DNA of 64,000 nt from JAJXZJ01 sp050012855 (GTDB lineage: Bacteria; Verrucomicrobiota; Verrucomicrobiia; Limisphaerales; J093). Of the stretch, positions 49,897 through 58,141 are shown piece by piece; the first letter of the stretch is position 1, and every line of letters begins with the position of its first letter. The notes under the pieces are model-generated. The model was not told where the DNA came from and made no database searches. It worked only from the letters and a program-made list of their open reading frames with translations. The stretch lies in assembly GCA_050012855.1 (NCBI GenBank), contig JBEKGJ010000009.1:35806-99805 (forward strand), in the 5' to 3' direction. The translations under genes were made by a program, and so were the position numbers.

Positions 49897-52305
49897 CTAC
49901 TTCGCCGGCTGGATTCGCAGAACGGTTACGGAGTTGCCCGGAAAGTCATGCTGGAGGCGGTGACCCGTGATCGGAATGGTTTGCGCCACCGGCGCCACCT
50001 TCGTCGGGTTCTCCAGCGTATTCTCATCGGTCGCCTTTTCGGAAGTCAACACCAGGGCCTCCGCGTTCGCGGCCAGACGGTCCGCGCCATTAAGGGTGAT
50101 CTCCGTCGGGAGCTTGTCCTCCGTCACATTGACGACCTTGAGGATTACCTCGCCGCTCGCATCCACGCGCGTCGCCGAGGCATACACGGGCTTGACCGGC
50201 GCCGACTCGACGTCATGCATCAACTTGCCATCGAGGTAGCACTTCACATTGCCGCCCTTGACCTCGACCCGGATGTCATACCAGCGGCCGGTTTCGATCC
50301 CGCCCGGCACGTCGTTGCCCGCGACGCCTTCCATTTCGATGGCCGAGCGCGTGTTGCCCCAGCCACCGATGTTCCACCAGGACTTGGCATTCTCGTCCTT
50401 GACCCCGAACAGAATCAGGAACCCTTCGGCGCCGCCGAGTTTTCGGGCCTTGAGCGTGTAAGTGTAGTCCGTCCATGCGCTGTCGCCGGCCAGGGCACGC
50501 ACATTTTCCGCCCCACTGGTCTGTCGCAGGGCGCCGTCCTGCGCTTTCCAATCGCCGCTCAGGGGCTTCCAGCCGTTCATGTCCTGGCCAAAGTCGGACG
50601 CGAAAAGTATCTGGCCATCGTGCGTCACCTTGATGTCCTTGAACTCCGCCTGGGTGAGCCACGTCCCCACGCCGATCCGCCCACGCTTCGGTTTCGGCGC
50701 CACCGCCGGCGCCTCCACCGTCACCGGGAGCACCACATCGCCGCGGTTTTCACTGAACATTTTCTGAACATAATAGGAGGGCAGTCCGAACACGCGCGCG
50801 CTGTCGAAATTAATCAGGTCGGGGTTCCACCGCTTGTGATTGATGTTGACGAACAGGGGGGCATAGCTGGCCATAACGACGACATCCGAGTTGCGCTCCA
50901 GGCCGGTCATGAAAGCGGCTTCGCCCACGGCGCCACGGAGATTCCCCTGCCCGCAGCCTTCCGTGACCGCATACTCGCCCACGAAGACCTTGAACCCATC
51001 GCGTTTGTATTTATCGTAGCGGTTCGCCTGCGCGATAAAGAACTCCGGGTTGCTGTAATAGTGTTCGTCCACGATGTCCACCTGGCTGTCCTGGGGGATG
51101 CCGCCCCAGACATCGGCAATCAGGTGCACGTCCGGGTATTTGGCTCTGATCGCGCGGCAAAACAGCGCGTAACGTTCGGCGTAGGCGGGACCGCCGTTCT
51201 CGTTGCCGATCTCCATGTAGCGCAGTTTGAAGGGGGCCGGATGGCCATTCCTGGCCCTTAGCCCGCCCCAAACGGAATCCGCGGGACCGTTGGCGTATTC
51301 GAGAGCATCGAGCGCGTCCTGGACCCACTGCCCCATCTGGTCCAGCGGAATGACCTCCATGTGCGACATACCGACATTGATGCAGAAGAGCGGCTCCGCC
51401 CCCAGGTCCTCGGACATCTGGAGGTATTCGTGAAACCCGAGGCCGTGTGTCGCATAGTAACCCCAGATGTTCCAAAGCGGTTTTCGCTGCCCGACATCGC
51501 CGATCGTGTTCTTCCAATGGTTCATGTGCTCCATGTCGTCGCCTTCCACCCAGCAACCCCCCGGAAAGCGCACAAACGACGGCCGCAACCCCGCGAGCAT
51601 CTCGCACAAATCCGGGCGCAGGCCATGGTCTTTCCACGTGGCCTTGGGTAGGAGCGATACCATGTCCAGCCAGACCGTCCCCTTCTGCGCGGTGCCGAGC
51701 ACCAACCGGGCTTGTGAATCGGTGGCCTCGGCCTTCAGATCGAGCGTGAACGTCTGCCAGGCTTCCTTGATCCCTTCGATTTTTCCCGTGGCCAGGATTG
51801 TGCCCAACTTGCTTTCGATGCTGATGGTGAGCGGTCCGGCAAAACCGTCGGCGCACCGGGCCGCCGCGGAAAAATGATAGTCGTTGCCGGCGACCATCGC
51901 CATGCCCCAATAGCCGGGATTCACCAGGCACGCCTTGCCGCCGTCCGCACTCTGGATGTGCCAGCGCAGGCTGCGGCGGTTCATCGGGTTCAACGGCCGA
52001 CTGGTATCCGTCGCCAGCTCCGCTTTCGCGTCTCCAGCCACCGTGAGGGCCCAGTATTCGGGTTGTTCGGAATCCTCGAAGGAGCGGTTGCGCACCAACT
52101 CGGGGTAGATGCCGCCATCCGCCGACAAGTTGATGTCCTCGAAGAAGATGCCCCACAGGGTCGGGCTGACCCGATGCCCCGGTTGGTCCACCGCCACGAT
52201 CAGCCGCGCCGGCTCCGCCTGGAGCGTAGCCGAAAGGAGGACGGTTGGGAGCAGGGCGACCAATCCGGCGATCGTCGAGGTCGGCAGACGTTGTTTCATA
52301 GCCAT
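49897..52305 (-). CDS. GH51 alpha-L-arabinofuranosidase with inserted lectin-like domain
   Basis: 802 aa from ATG 52305; signal peptide IAGLVALLPTVLLSATLQAE. Hallmarks of secreted GH51: LWGIFFEDINLSADGGIYPE, LVRNRSFED, LRPSFVRFPGGCWVEGDD, acid/base Glu in YMEIGNENGGPAY near residue 364, and nucleophile Glu in VFVGEYAVTEGCG near 440. A concanavalin-like/DUF1080-type domain (about 550-700: ILFASDFGQDMNGWKPLSGD ... GRWYDIRVEVKGGNVKCYLD) is inserted between the barrel and the C-terminal beta-sandwich; the other GH51 here lacks it. Probably removes arabinofuranosyl side chains. Last gene of the arabinan operon, 44 nt after the symporter. Confidence 0.9.
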   Translation of the reverse strand: MAMKQRLPTSTIAGLVALLPTVLLSATLQAEPARLIVAVDQPGHRVSPTLWGIFFEDINLSADGGIYPELVRNRSFEDSEQPEYWALTVAGDAKAELATDTSRPLNPMNRRSLRWHIQSADGGKACLVNPGYWGMAMVAGNDYHFSAAARCADGFAGPLTISIESKLGTILATGKIEGIKEAWQTFTLDLKAEATDSQARLVLGTAQKGTVWLDMVSLLPKATWKDHGLRPDLCEMLAGLRPSFVRFPGGCWVEGDDMEHMNHWKNTIGDVGQRKPLWNIWGYYATHGLGFHEYLQMSEDLGAEPLFCINVGMSHMEVIPLDQMGQWVQDALDALEYANGPADSVWGGLRARNGHPAPFKLRYMEIGNENGGPAYAERYALFCRAIRAKYPDVHLIADVWGGIPQDSQVDIVDEHYYSNPEFFIAQANRYDKYKRDGFKVFVGEYAVTEGCGQGNLRGAVGEAAFMTGLERNSDVVVMASYAPLFVNINHKRWNPDLINFDSARVFGLPSYYVQKMFSENRGDVVLPVTVEAPAVAPKPKRGRIGVGTWLTQAEFKDIKVTHDGQILFASDFGQDMNGWKPLSGDWKAQDGALRQTSGAENVRALAGDSAWTDYTYTLKARKLGGAEGFLILFGVKDENAKSWWNIGGWGNTRSAIEMEGVAGNDVPGGIETGRWYDIRVEVKGGNVKCYLDGKLMHDVESAPVKPVYASATRVDASGEVILKVVNVTEDKLPTEITLNGADRLAANAEALVLTSEKATDENTLENPTKVAPVAQTIPITGHRLQHDFPGNSVTVLRIQPAK

Positions 52306-52349
52306 GTAATGGTGCCTGTGTTCACGCCGGGCTTTCTGGTTCGCAGGGA

Positions 52350-54185
52350 TCATCCACGGAAATACAGGTAGCCAGCGATAATGACGCCGAGCACGACGGC
52401 CGAGGCAACCACGTCGCGCCAGTCCCAACTGGCGAGCGACTGGGCGCGGTTTTCGACCGTTGTGGTGCCGAACGTGAGTCCTTTGATCTTGTCGTAGTCC
52501 GGCTCACGCGTGGCGTAGCTCACTACCACCATCACCGCGGCCGACACGAGCGTGATGAGCACGCTGAAGTACTGGAAGTAGATGTTGTTGATGACCCAGA
52601 GGAACGAGCCCTCCAGGTAGCCCTTGGGAATCGTCTTGGCGGCATCGAGGTAGCCGAACAACCCCAGCGTGACAGGCGTGTCCACCAACATGCGGAACAG
52701 GCCGAATGCGAAACCAACCAACATGGCCCACAGACAGCCCTGAGCGTTGAGGCGCTTCCAAAAGACCCCGAAGAAGAACACGACGAAGATCGGCGGCGCC
52801 AGGTAGCCTTGCACTGCTTGCAGGTAATTGTAGAGACTATGGGCGCCTTGGACGACCGGGATCCACAGCAAGGCGATGACGACCATGGTGATGGTGGCGG
52901 TACGGCCCATGCGCACGATCTCATGCTGGCTGGCCTTGGGCTTCCACTTCCCATAGAGGTCCACGGTGAACAACGTCGAGCAGGCGTTGAAGACGCCCGC
53001 CAGCGAGCCCATCAGCGCCGAAAGCAGGCTCGCGACCACGATCCCGCGCAGTCCGGCTGGAAGCAGGTATTTCACCATCAGTGGAAACGCGGCCTGGGCT
53101 TCGTGCGGAATGGGTTTGCCGCCGGGGGTCACCATGAGGCCCAACTCCGGCACCTTGCCGCTCTTGGCCAGCGCGAAGCAGATCAGGCCCGGAATGAGAA
53201 ACAGGTACACCGGGAACAGCTTGAGAAAGCCGGCGAAGATGCTGCCGCGCCGGGCGGTCTGCTCGTTGGGGGCGCCCAGGGCGCGCTGGACGATATACTG
53301 GTCCGTACACCAGTACCACAGGCCGATGATCGGCGCGCAGAACAACATGCCCAGCCACGGGTAGTAGCTGTTGAAGTACCAAGCCATCCGGCCGCTCTCC
53401 TTGACCGGCGCCCAGGTGCCTTCCACGCCCGGCGGAATGAGCGGCTTCCAGAGGTTGAACATGTCCGAGCCGCACAGCCGCCGCAGCTCGCCCCAGCCGC
53501 CCAGCTTGACCAGTCCGTACACGGTCAGCAGCGCCGAGCCGCAGATAAGAACGACGGTTTGAACGGCGTCGTTGTAAGCCACGGCGCGCATTCCGCCGAG
53601 CGCCGTGTACAGGCCGGTCAGGCAAATCACCGCCACCGAACCGATCCAGAAGCTGTTGAGCTCGACGCCGCCCAGGTGGAAGTGGAGTTCCGGCAACAGC
53701 GTGGCGAAGACCACGCCGCCGGCGAAGATGCCCACCGCGATCTTGGACACGATGAACGTGATCAGCGACACGATGGAGAGGACGTAGCGCGAACCGGTCG
53801 AGAAGCGGCGCTCCAGAAACTCCGGCATCGTGAACACGAGCGACCGGGCGTAGAACGGCACAAACACCCACGCCAGCACCAAAAGGCACCAGGCGTGCAA
53901 CTCGTAGTGCGCCATCGCCACGCCGTCGGTCGCGCCCGAACCGGCCAGGCCGACGATGTGCTCCGAGCCGATGTTCGACGCAAAGATGGACGCACCGATG
54001 ATCCACCAGCCGAGGTTGCGGCCCGCCAGGAAGTAATCCGCTGCCGTGTCCTTCCGGCGCTTGACGACCCACCAAGCGACGCAGAGCAAAACCCCGAAAT
54101 ATAACAGGATCGCCAGCCAGTCGAGGGCGGTCAGAGTGGAGGCATCGGGCTGCGCCGTCGCCAGCAGAGGAGTGAGCGTATTCAT
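52350..54185 (-). CDS. Sodium:solute symporter (SSS family), probable arabinose transporter
   Basis: 611 aa with about 13-14 membrane helices. SSS features: LDWLAILLYFGVLLCVAWWV, VKRRKDTAADYFLAGRNLGW, WIIGASIFASNIGSEHIVGL (sodium-site helix), FMPEFLERRF-like VFTMPEFLERRFSTGSR, and GLYTALGGMRAVAYNDAVQT. Its ATG overlaps the araD stop (TGATG). Location between araD and a GH51 makes L-arabinose or an arabino-oligosaccharide the likely substrate; this is inference from context. Confidence 0.93.
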   Translation of the reverse strand: MNTLTPLLATAQPDASTLTALDWLAILLYFGVLLCVAWWVVKRRKDTAADYFLAGRNLGWWIIGASIFASNIGSEHIVGLAGSGATDGVAMAHYELHAWCLLVLAWVFVPFYARSLVFTMPEFLERRFSTGSRYVLSIVSLITFIVSKIAVGIFAGGVVFATLLPELHFHLGGVELNSFWIGSVAVICLTGLYTALGGMRAVAYNDAVQTVVLICGSALLTVYGLVKLGGWGELRRLCGSDMFNLWKPLIPPGVEGTWAPVKESGRMAWYFNSYYPWLGMLFCAPIIGLWYWCTDQYIVQRALGAPNEQTARRGSIFAGFLKLFPVYLFLIPGLICFALAKSGKVPELGLMVTPGGKPIPHEAQAAFPLMVKYLLPAGLRGIVVASLLSALMGSLAGVFNACSTLFTVDLYGKWKPKASQHEIVRMGRTATITMVVIALLWIPVVQGAHSLYNYLQAVQGYLAPPIFVVFFFGVFWKRLNAQGCLWAMLVGFAFGLFRMLVDTPVTLGLFGYLDAAKTIPKGYLEGSFLWVINNIYFQYFSVLITLVSAAVMVVVSYATREPDYDKIKGLTFGTTTVENRAQSLASWDWRDVVASAVVLGVIIAGYLYFRG

Positions 54186-54898
54186 CAATTGCCAGGGGGT
54201 TGGGGTTGGTTCTGTCCGTAATAAGCACCAGATCCGTGTTTTCTGAGGAAATGCTTGTCCAACAGCGCGCGCTGTATGGGTTTCGTTTGCGGATTAAGGC
54301 GGAGGGTTTCGCCGGCCAACTGGGCGATGAACTCCAGCACCACCGCGCTGTGGACGGCGTCATGCACGTCTGCGCCCCACGTAAACGGGCCGTGGCTCGC
54401 CACCAGTACCGCGGGATGTTGCATCGGATCGAGTTTTTTGAACGCCTCCGCAATGACGCGGCCGGTGTTGGCTTCGTAGTCGGTCCTGATTTCCTTGGGA
54501 GTCAGCAATCGCGTGCAGGGAACCTCTCCATACCAGTAATCCGCCTGTGTGGTGCCGTAGGAAGGAATGCCCCGCCGCGCCTGCGCCCACGCCGTGGCGT
54601 AAAGGCTGTGCGTATGAACGACGCCGCCGATCGCCGGGAACGCGCGATAGAGAACCAGGTGCGTCGCCGTGTCCGAACTCGGCCTGAGCCTGCCCTCGAC
54701 GACCTCGCCCGTTTCGAGTGACACCACCACCTGGTGCTCGGGCTTCATGCCGGTGTATGGAACGCCGCTCGGCTTGATGACGACGAGTCCGCGCTCGCGG
54801 TCAATCCCGCTGGCATTGCCCCACGTCTGGATGACCAGGCCCTGCGCAACCAGATCGAGGTTGGCCCTGCAAACTTCGGCTTTGAGTTCTCTAAGCAT
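54185..54898 (-). CDS. araD: L-ribulose-5-phosphate 4-epimerase
   Basis: 237 aa. Zn-dependent class II aldolase-fold epimerase converting L-ribulose-5-P to D-xylulose-5-P. Motifs: LVIQTWGNASGIDRERGLVV, IKPSGVPYTGMKPE, SSDTATHLVLYRAFPAIGGV, metal-binding VHTHSLYATAWAQ (His-x-His), and ASHGPFTWGADVHDAVH. Very close to classical AraD throughout. It is translationally coupled to the symporter. Upstream it is separated from araB by a GxxExxY cassette. Confidence 0.96.
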   Translation of the reverse strand: MLRELKAEVCRANLDLVAQGLVIQTWGNASGIDRERGLVVIKPSGVPYTGMKPEHQVVVSLETGEVVEGRLRPSSDTATHLVLYRAFPAIGGVVHTHSLYATAWAQARRGIPSYGTTQADYWYGEVPCTRLLTPKEIRTDYEANTGRVIAEAFKKLDPMQHPAVLVASHGPFTWGADVHDAVHSAVVLEFIAQLAGETLRLNPQTKPIQRALLDKHFLRKHGSGAYYGQNQPQPPGN

Positions 54899-54907
54899 GT
54901 TGTTCCT

Positions 54908-54934
54908 TAACCACGGAACACACGAAATACACGG
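54908..54934. repeat. 27-bp inverted repeat, left arm, flanking GxxExxY cassette
   Basis: The reverse complement occurs without mismatch at 55338-55364. The sequence consists of CCACGGAACACACG-type triplet-like units. It lies just outside the 3' end of the GxxExxY gene, 9 bp from the araD start. Confidence 0.93.
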
Positions 54935-54940
54935 GACGGA

Positions 54941-55315
54941 TCACAAAATGATGCGTTGGTACTCCAGCTTGGGATGGTGACCGAAGTTCACGAGCAACCC
55001 CAGCCGGTAGCCGGTAGCTTTGAGATAATTCAAGACCTGGGCACAATGTTCGTCGGTCAGTTGGGTCACGGCTTTCAACTCCACGATGATCTTCTCGTAG
55101 CACATGAAGTCCGGAATGTACCGCTGTTTCATTTCCCGGCCTTTGAAGCTGAGTCGAAGTGTCGCTTGCGCGGAGCACTGGATTTCCTGGAGGCCAAACT
55201 CCATCTCCAGACACTCCTGGTAAACCGGTTCCACAAAACCGTTGCCTTTCTCCTTGTACACCTCGAAGCATGCCCCGATGATCTTGTAGCTTTCGTCTTT
55301 GTAAAGCAGGTTCAT
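54941..55315 (-). CDS. GxxExxY family protein
   Basis: 124 aa, usual size. Contains the family signature GNGFVEPVYQECLEMEF near residue 24, and a PD-(D/E)xK-like core YIPDFMCYEKIIVELKAVTQ (Asp...Glu-x-Lys), then HCAQVLNYLKATGYRLGLLV, NFG. The family is widespread in environmental bacteria, of unknown function and nuclease-like by fold. It sits between araB and araD in the same direction, enclosed by a 27-bp inverted repeat, so it looks like an inserted cassette that left the operon transcribable. Confidence 0.9.
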   Translation of the reverse strand: MNLLYKDESYKIIGACFEVYKEKGNGFVEPVYQECLEMEFGLQEIQCSAQATLRLSFKGREMKQRYIPDFMCYEKIIVELKAVTQLTDEHCAQVLNYLKATGYRLGLLVNFGHHPKLEYQRIIL

Positions 55316-55337
55316 AGGTGTTTGTCGAGTTTGCTTT

Positions 55338-55364
55338 CGTGTATTTCGTGTGTTCCGTGGTTAA
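55338..55364. repeat. 27-bp inverted repeat, right arm
   Basis: Perfect reverse complement of 54908-54934, located 8 bp from the araB stop codon. Confidence 0.93.
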
Positions 55365-55371
55365 AATGGAC

Positions 55372-57045
55372 CTACTGCCGCACCCGGCTGCGAATTTCGA
55401 TCAACGACTTCATGACACCGTGGAGATTGCCGCTCCATTCTCGGGTCCCAAACGCATCGTGCATCTGCTTGTAGAGCGCATAGAGCTGCTTGTAGGTCGC
55501 GTGCGCCTTCGGGTTTGGCCGATAGACCTTGGGCTTGAGGCCCGTCATCGCCCGCTGCGCGGCCGCAAAGTCCTTGTGCGCGCCCGCTACGACGGCACCT
55601 GCGATGGCCGCGCCCAGGGCGCAGGTTTGTGCCGAGCGGCTGATCTTCATCGGCCGGCCTGTAACATCCGCATAAATCTGCATCGTAATTGCGCTCTTCT
55701 CGGCGATTCCACCGCAATTCACGATCTGCTTCACCTTCACGCCGTATTCCTCGAAGCGATTGATGATCGTCAGCGCGCCATACGCCGTGCCTTCGATCAG
55801 CGCGCGATAGACCTCTGCCGGCGTCGTGTAGAGCGTCTGGCCGACGAGCAGGCCGGTCAGCTTCTGGTCCACGAGGATGGTGCGGTTGCCGTTGTTCCAG
55901 TCGAGCGCCACCAAACCGGATTCCCCGGGCTGGAGTTTCATCGCTTCCTCGTCGAGCGCCTTGTGCGAAAGTTCTTCGCCGTGCGGCTGGATGTAATTCA
56001 CCCACCAGTTGAAGATGTCGCCCACCGCCGACTGCCCGGCTTCGAGCCCGTAAAACCCCGGCAGGATCGAACCGTTGACGATGCCACAGAGGCCTGGAAT
56101 GTCGGCCAGCTTCTGCCCGACCGGCGCGACCATCATGTCGCAGGTGCTCGTGCCGATGATTTTCACCAGCGTGCCGGGCGCGATGCCGCTGCCCACGCCG
56201 CCGAGGTGCGCATCGAACGCGCCCACCGCCACCGGGATGCCGGCCGGCAGGCCCGTCCGTTTCGCCCAGTCGGTCGTGAGTCCGCCCACCGACTTATCTA
56301 TCGCAAAGGCCTGCGGACGCAACCGGGCGCGCAGTTCGCCTAGCCTTGGATCGAGCTTGGCGAGAAACTGGGCGTCGGGGTAACCGCCCCAATTGTCGTT
56401 ATACATCGCCTTGTGACCCGCGGCGCAGACGCCCACGGTTAGTTTGTCCGGCGCCTCGGTGCCGGTGAGCGCCGCAGGGACATAGTCGGCCAATTCGACC
56501 CAGGTGTGGGCGGCCTTGAACACATCCGGGCTGGTGCGCAGGCAGTGGAAAATCTTGCTGAAAAACCATTCGCTTGAGTACGTCCCGCCGCATTTGGCGA
56601 GATATTGTGGGCGCAGCTTGCGTGCGAGCGCGGTGATTTCGCCGGCCTCCTCGACGCCGGTGTGGTCCTTCCAGAGCCACGCCATCGCCGCCGGGTGGTT
56701 GGCGAACTTCTTTTGGAACGCAAGCGGCCGGCCGTCGGCGTCCACCGGCAACGGCGTGCTGCCCGTGGTGTCCACGCCGATGCCGATGACCTGTTCGGGT
56801 TTGAACCCCCGAACCTGGTCACGCGCATTGGCGAGGGCCTCGCGCATCGCGATCTCCGCGCCGTGGAGGTAGTCGGTGGGGTGCTGCCGGGCGAGGTTCG
56901 GATCACGGCCGAGAATGACGCCGGCGGTGCCGTGGGCATAACCCCAGACGGCGGTGCCGACTTCCTGGCCGTTGGCGACGTTGACAATGAGGGCGCGAAC
57001 GGAGTTCGTGCCGTAATCCAGGCCGATGGTGTATTGGGCGCTCAT
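55372..57045 (-). CDS. araB: L-ribulokinase
   Basis: 557 aa. FGGY-family kinase phosphorylating L-ribulose. Phosphate-1 loop IGLDYGTNSVRALIVNV at residue 7, VIGIGVDTTGSTPLPVDADG, YSSEWFFSKIFHCLRTSPDV, the FGGY-like second half GIPVAVGAFDAHLGGVGSGI, LVALDWNNGNRTILVD and IVNCGGIAEKSAITMQIYAD. Length and motifs match ribulokinase rather than xylulokinase. It lies 66 nt after the GH43 gene. araA, the usual partner isomerase, is absent. Confidence 0.95.
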   Translation of the reverse strand: MSAQYTIGLDYGTNSVRALIVNVANGQEVGTAVWGYAHGTAGVILGRDPNLARQHPTDYLHGAEIAMREALANARDQVRGFKPEQVIGIGVDTTGSTPLPVDADGRPLAFQKKFANHPAAMAWLWKDHTGVEEAGEITALARKLRPQYLAKCGGTYSSEWFFSKIFHCLRTSPDVFKAAHTWVELADYVPAALTGTEAPDKLTVGVCAAGHKAMYNDNWGGYPDAQFLAKLDPRLGELRARLRPQAFAIDKSVGGLTTDWAKRTGLPAGIPVAVGAFDAHLGGVGSGIAPGTLVKIIGTSTCDMMVAPVGQKLADIPGLCGIVNGSILPGFYGLEAGQSAVGDIFNWWVNYIQPHGEELSHKALDEEAMKLQPGESGLVALDWNNGNRTILVDQKLTGLLVGQTLYTTPAEVYRALIEGTAYGALTIINRFEEYGVKVKQIVNCGGIAEKSAITMQIYADVTGRPMKISRSAQTCALGAAIAGAVVAGAHKDFAAAQRAMTGLKPKVYRPNPKAHATYKQLYALYKQMHDAFGTREWSGNLHGVMKSLIEIRSRVRQ

Positions 57046-57111
57046 GGTTTTGTTTGGGTCAACCGTGGGTCACAGGGAACAAGCAGTGGAAACATGGCTC
57101 ATTGGTTGCTC

Positions 57112-58134
57112 TCATTGGGGGCTCCCGGGTGGACGCGTCGAATATTGAGGGCGCACCTTCCCCTGGGAGTCAAAGACCACCGGCAACAATCCCGGGCGTT
57201 CCCGCCAGGGTGCCCCGTCATCGCTTCCAAAGAAGGTGGACCACCAATGCCCCTTTTCGTCACGGAAGAACATGTTGTGTCCGCCATGCGGAATGGCCTC
57301 ATAGCGCTCACCATAGGGACCGTAAATGTTGGTGGCGGTGGCAATAAAACAACTGTAGCGGCCGTCGCATTCATCGGAACAGTCGAGATAGTAGCGACCG
57401 TTTGCCTTGAAGACAAACATCCCCTCGAAGCCGACATGATCGAAGGAGTTCGTGCCAAAGATGCCCGCGCACAGGCCGGAATGGTGCCGGAGGTTCGGGT
57501 CGGTCGTCGTCGTGCGCAACCAGTGATAGGGCTCGGCGAGTCCGGACATATCCGGTTTCATCCGCGCGATTTTGCCGCTGTGCCAGAGGAAGTACACCTT
57601 GCCGTCATCATCCTGGAAGAGTGACGCATCGATCTCGTCGCCCAGGCGTTCGCCGGGCTGGACATCCGCATAAGGACCTTCGGCCCGACCGGTCGTGCTC
57701 TTCAGCAGGCCGCAGCCGGAAGTCTTCCCCGTGCCGTCCCAGCCGGGGAGGCTGTACGTCAGCCAGAACGTGCCCTTGAGGTAGTGGATTTCCGGCGCCC
57801 ACAGCGGTTTTTTCGCCTTCCTGTATTTTTCGTGCCACGGGCTGGCACCGTACTTCCAGACAAAGCCCAGGGCTTCCCAGTTGGTCAGATTGTTTGAATG
57901 CCAGACTTTAATGCCCTCGTTATAATTCCAGAAGGGTTCCACGGTTCCGGTGAGATACCAGGTGCCGTCCGGTCCCCGGCAGACGGAGGGATCGCGCAGG
58001 GGGGTTGACATGAGCTGGCGCACCGGCAGGGCGTTCGTCGCCCTTGCCGACGAGTCGGCCGCCAGGCCTGTCCCCCACCCGGCGAAGAGCAACGCGAGAA
58101 CGGCATCCAGGTTTAAGCAACGCACGGGCTTCAT
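57112..58134 (-). CDS. GH43 family glycoside hydrolase (secreted)
   Basis: 340 aa from ATG 58134, chosen because it opens a signal peptide (MKPVRCLNLDAVLALLFAGW); the ATG at 58152 would overlap the upstream gene by 11 nt. Five-bladed propeller features: catalytic-base Asp in LRDPSVCRGPDGTWYLTGT near residue 48, WAPEIHYLKGTFWLTYSL (second blade, Pro-Glu), GDEIDASLFQDDDGKVYFLW and DHVGFEGMFVFKANGRYYL (probable acid Glu). GH43 members act on arabinofuranosides and xylosides; the context favours arabinan or arabinoxylan. Confidence 0.88.
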   Translation of the reverse strand: MKPVRCLNLDAVLALLFAGWGTGLAADSSARATNALPVRQLMSTPLRDPSVCRGPDGTWYLTGTVEPFWNYNEGIKVWHSNNLTNWEALGFVWKYGASPWHEKYRKAKKPLWAPEIHYLKGTFWLTYSLPGWDGTGKTSGCGLLKSTTGRAEGPYADVQPGERLGDEIDASLFQDDDGKVYFLWHSGKIARMKPDMSGLAEPYHWLRTTTTDPNLRHHSGLCAGIFGTNSFDHVGFEGMFVFKANGRYYLDCSDECDGRYSCFIATATNIYGPYGERYEAIPHGGHNMFFRDEKGHWWSTFFGSDDGAPWRERPGLLPVVFDSQGKVRPQYSTRPPGSPQ

Positions 58135-58141
58135 CGTCTGC

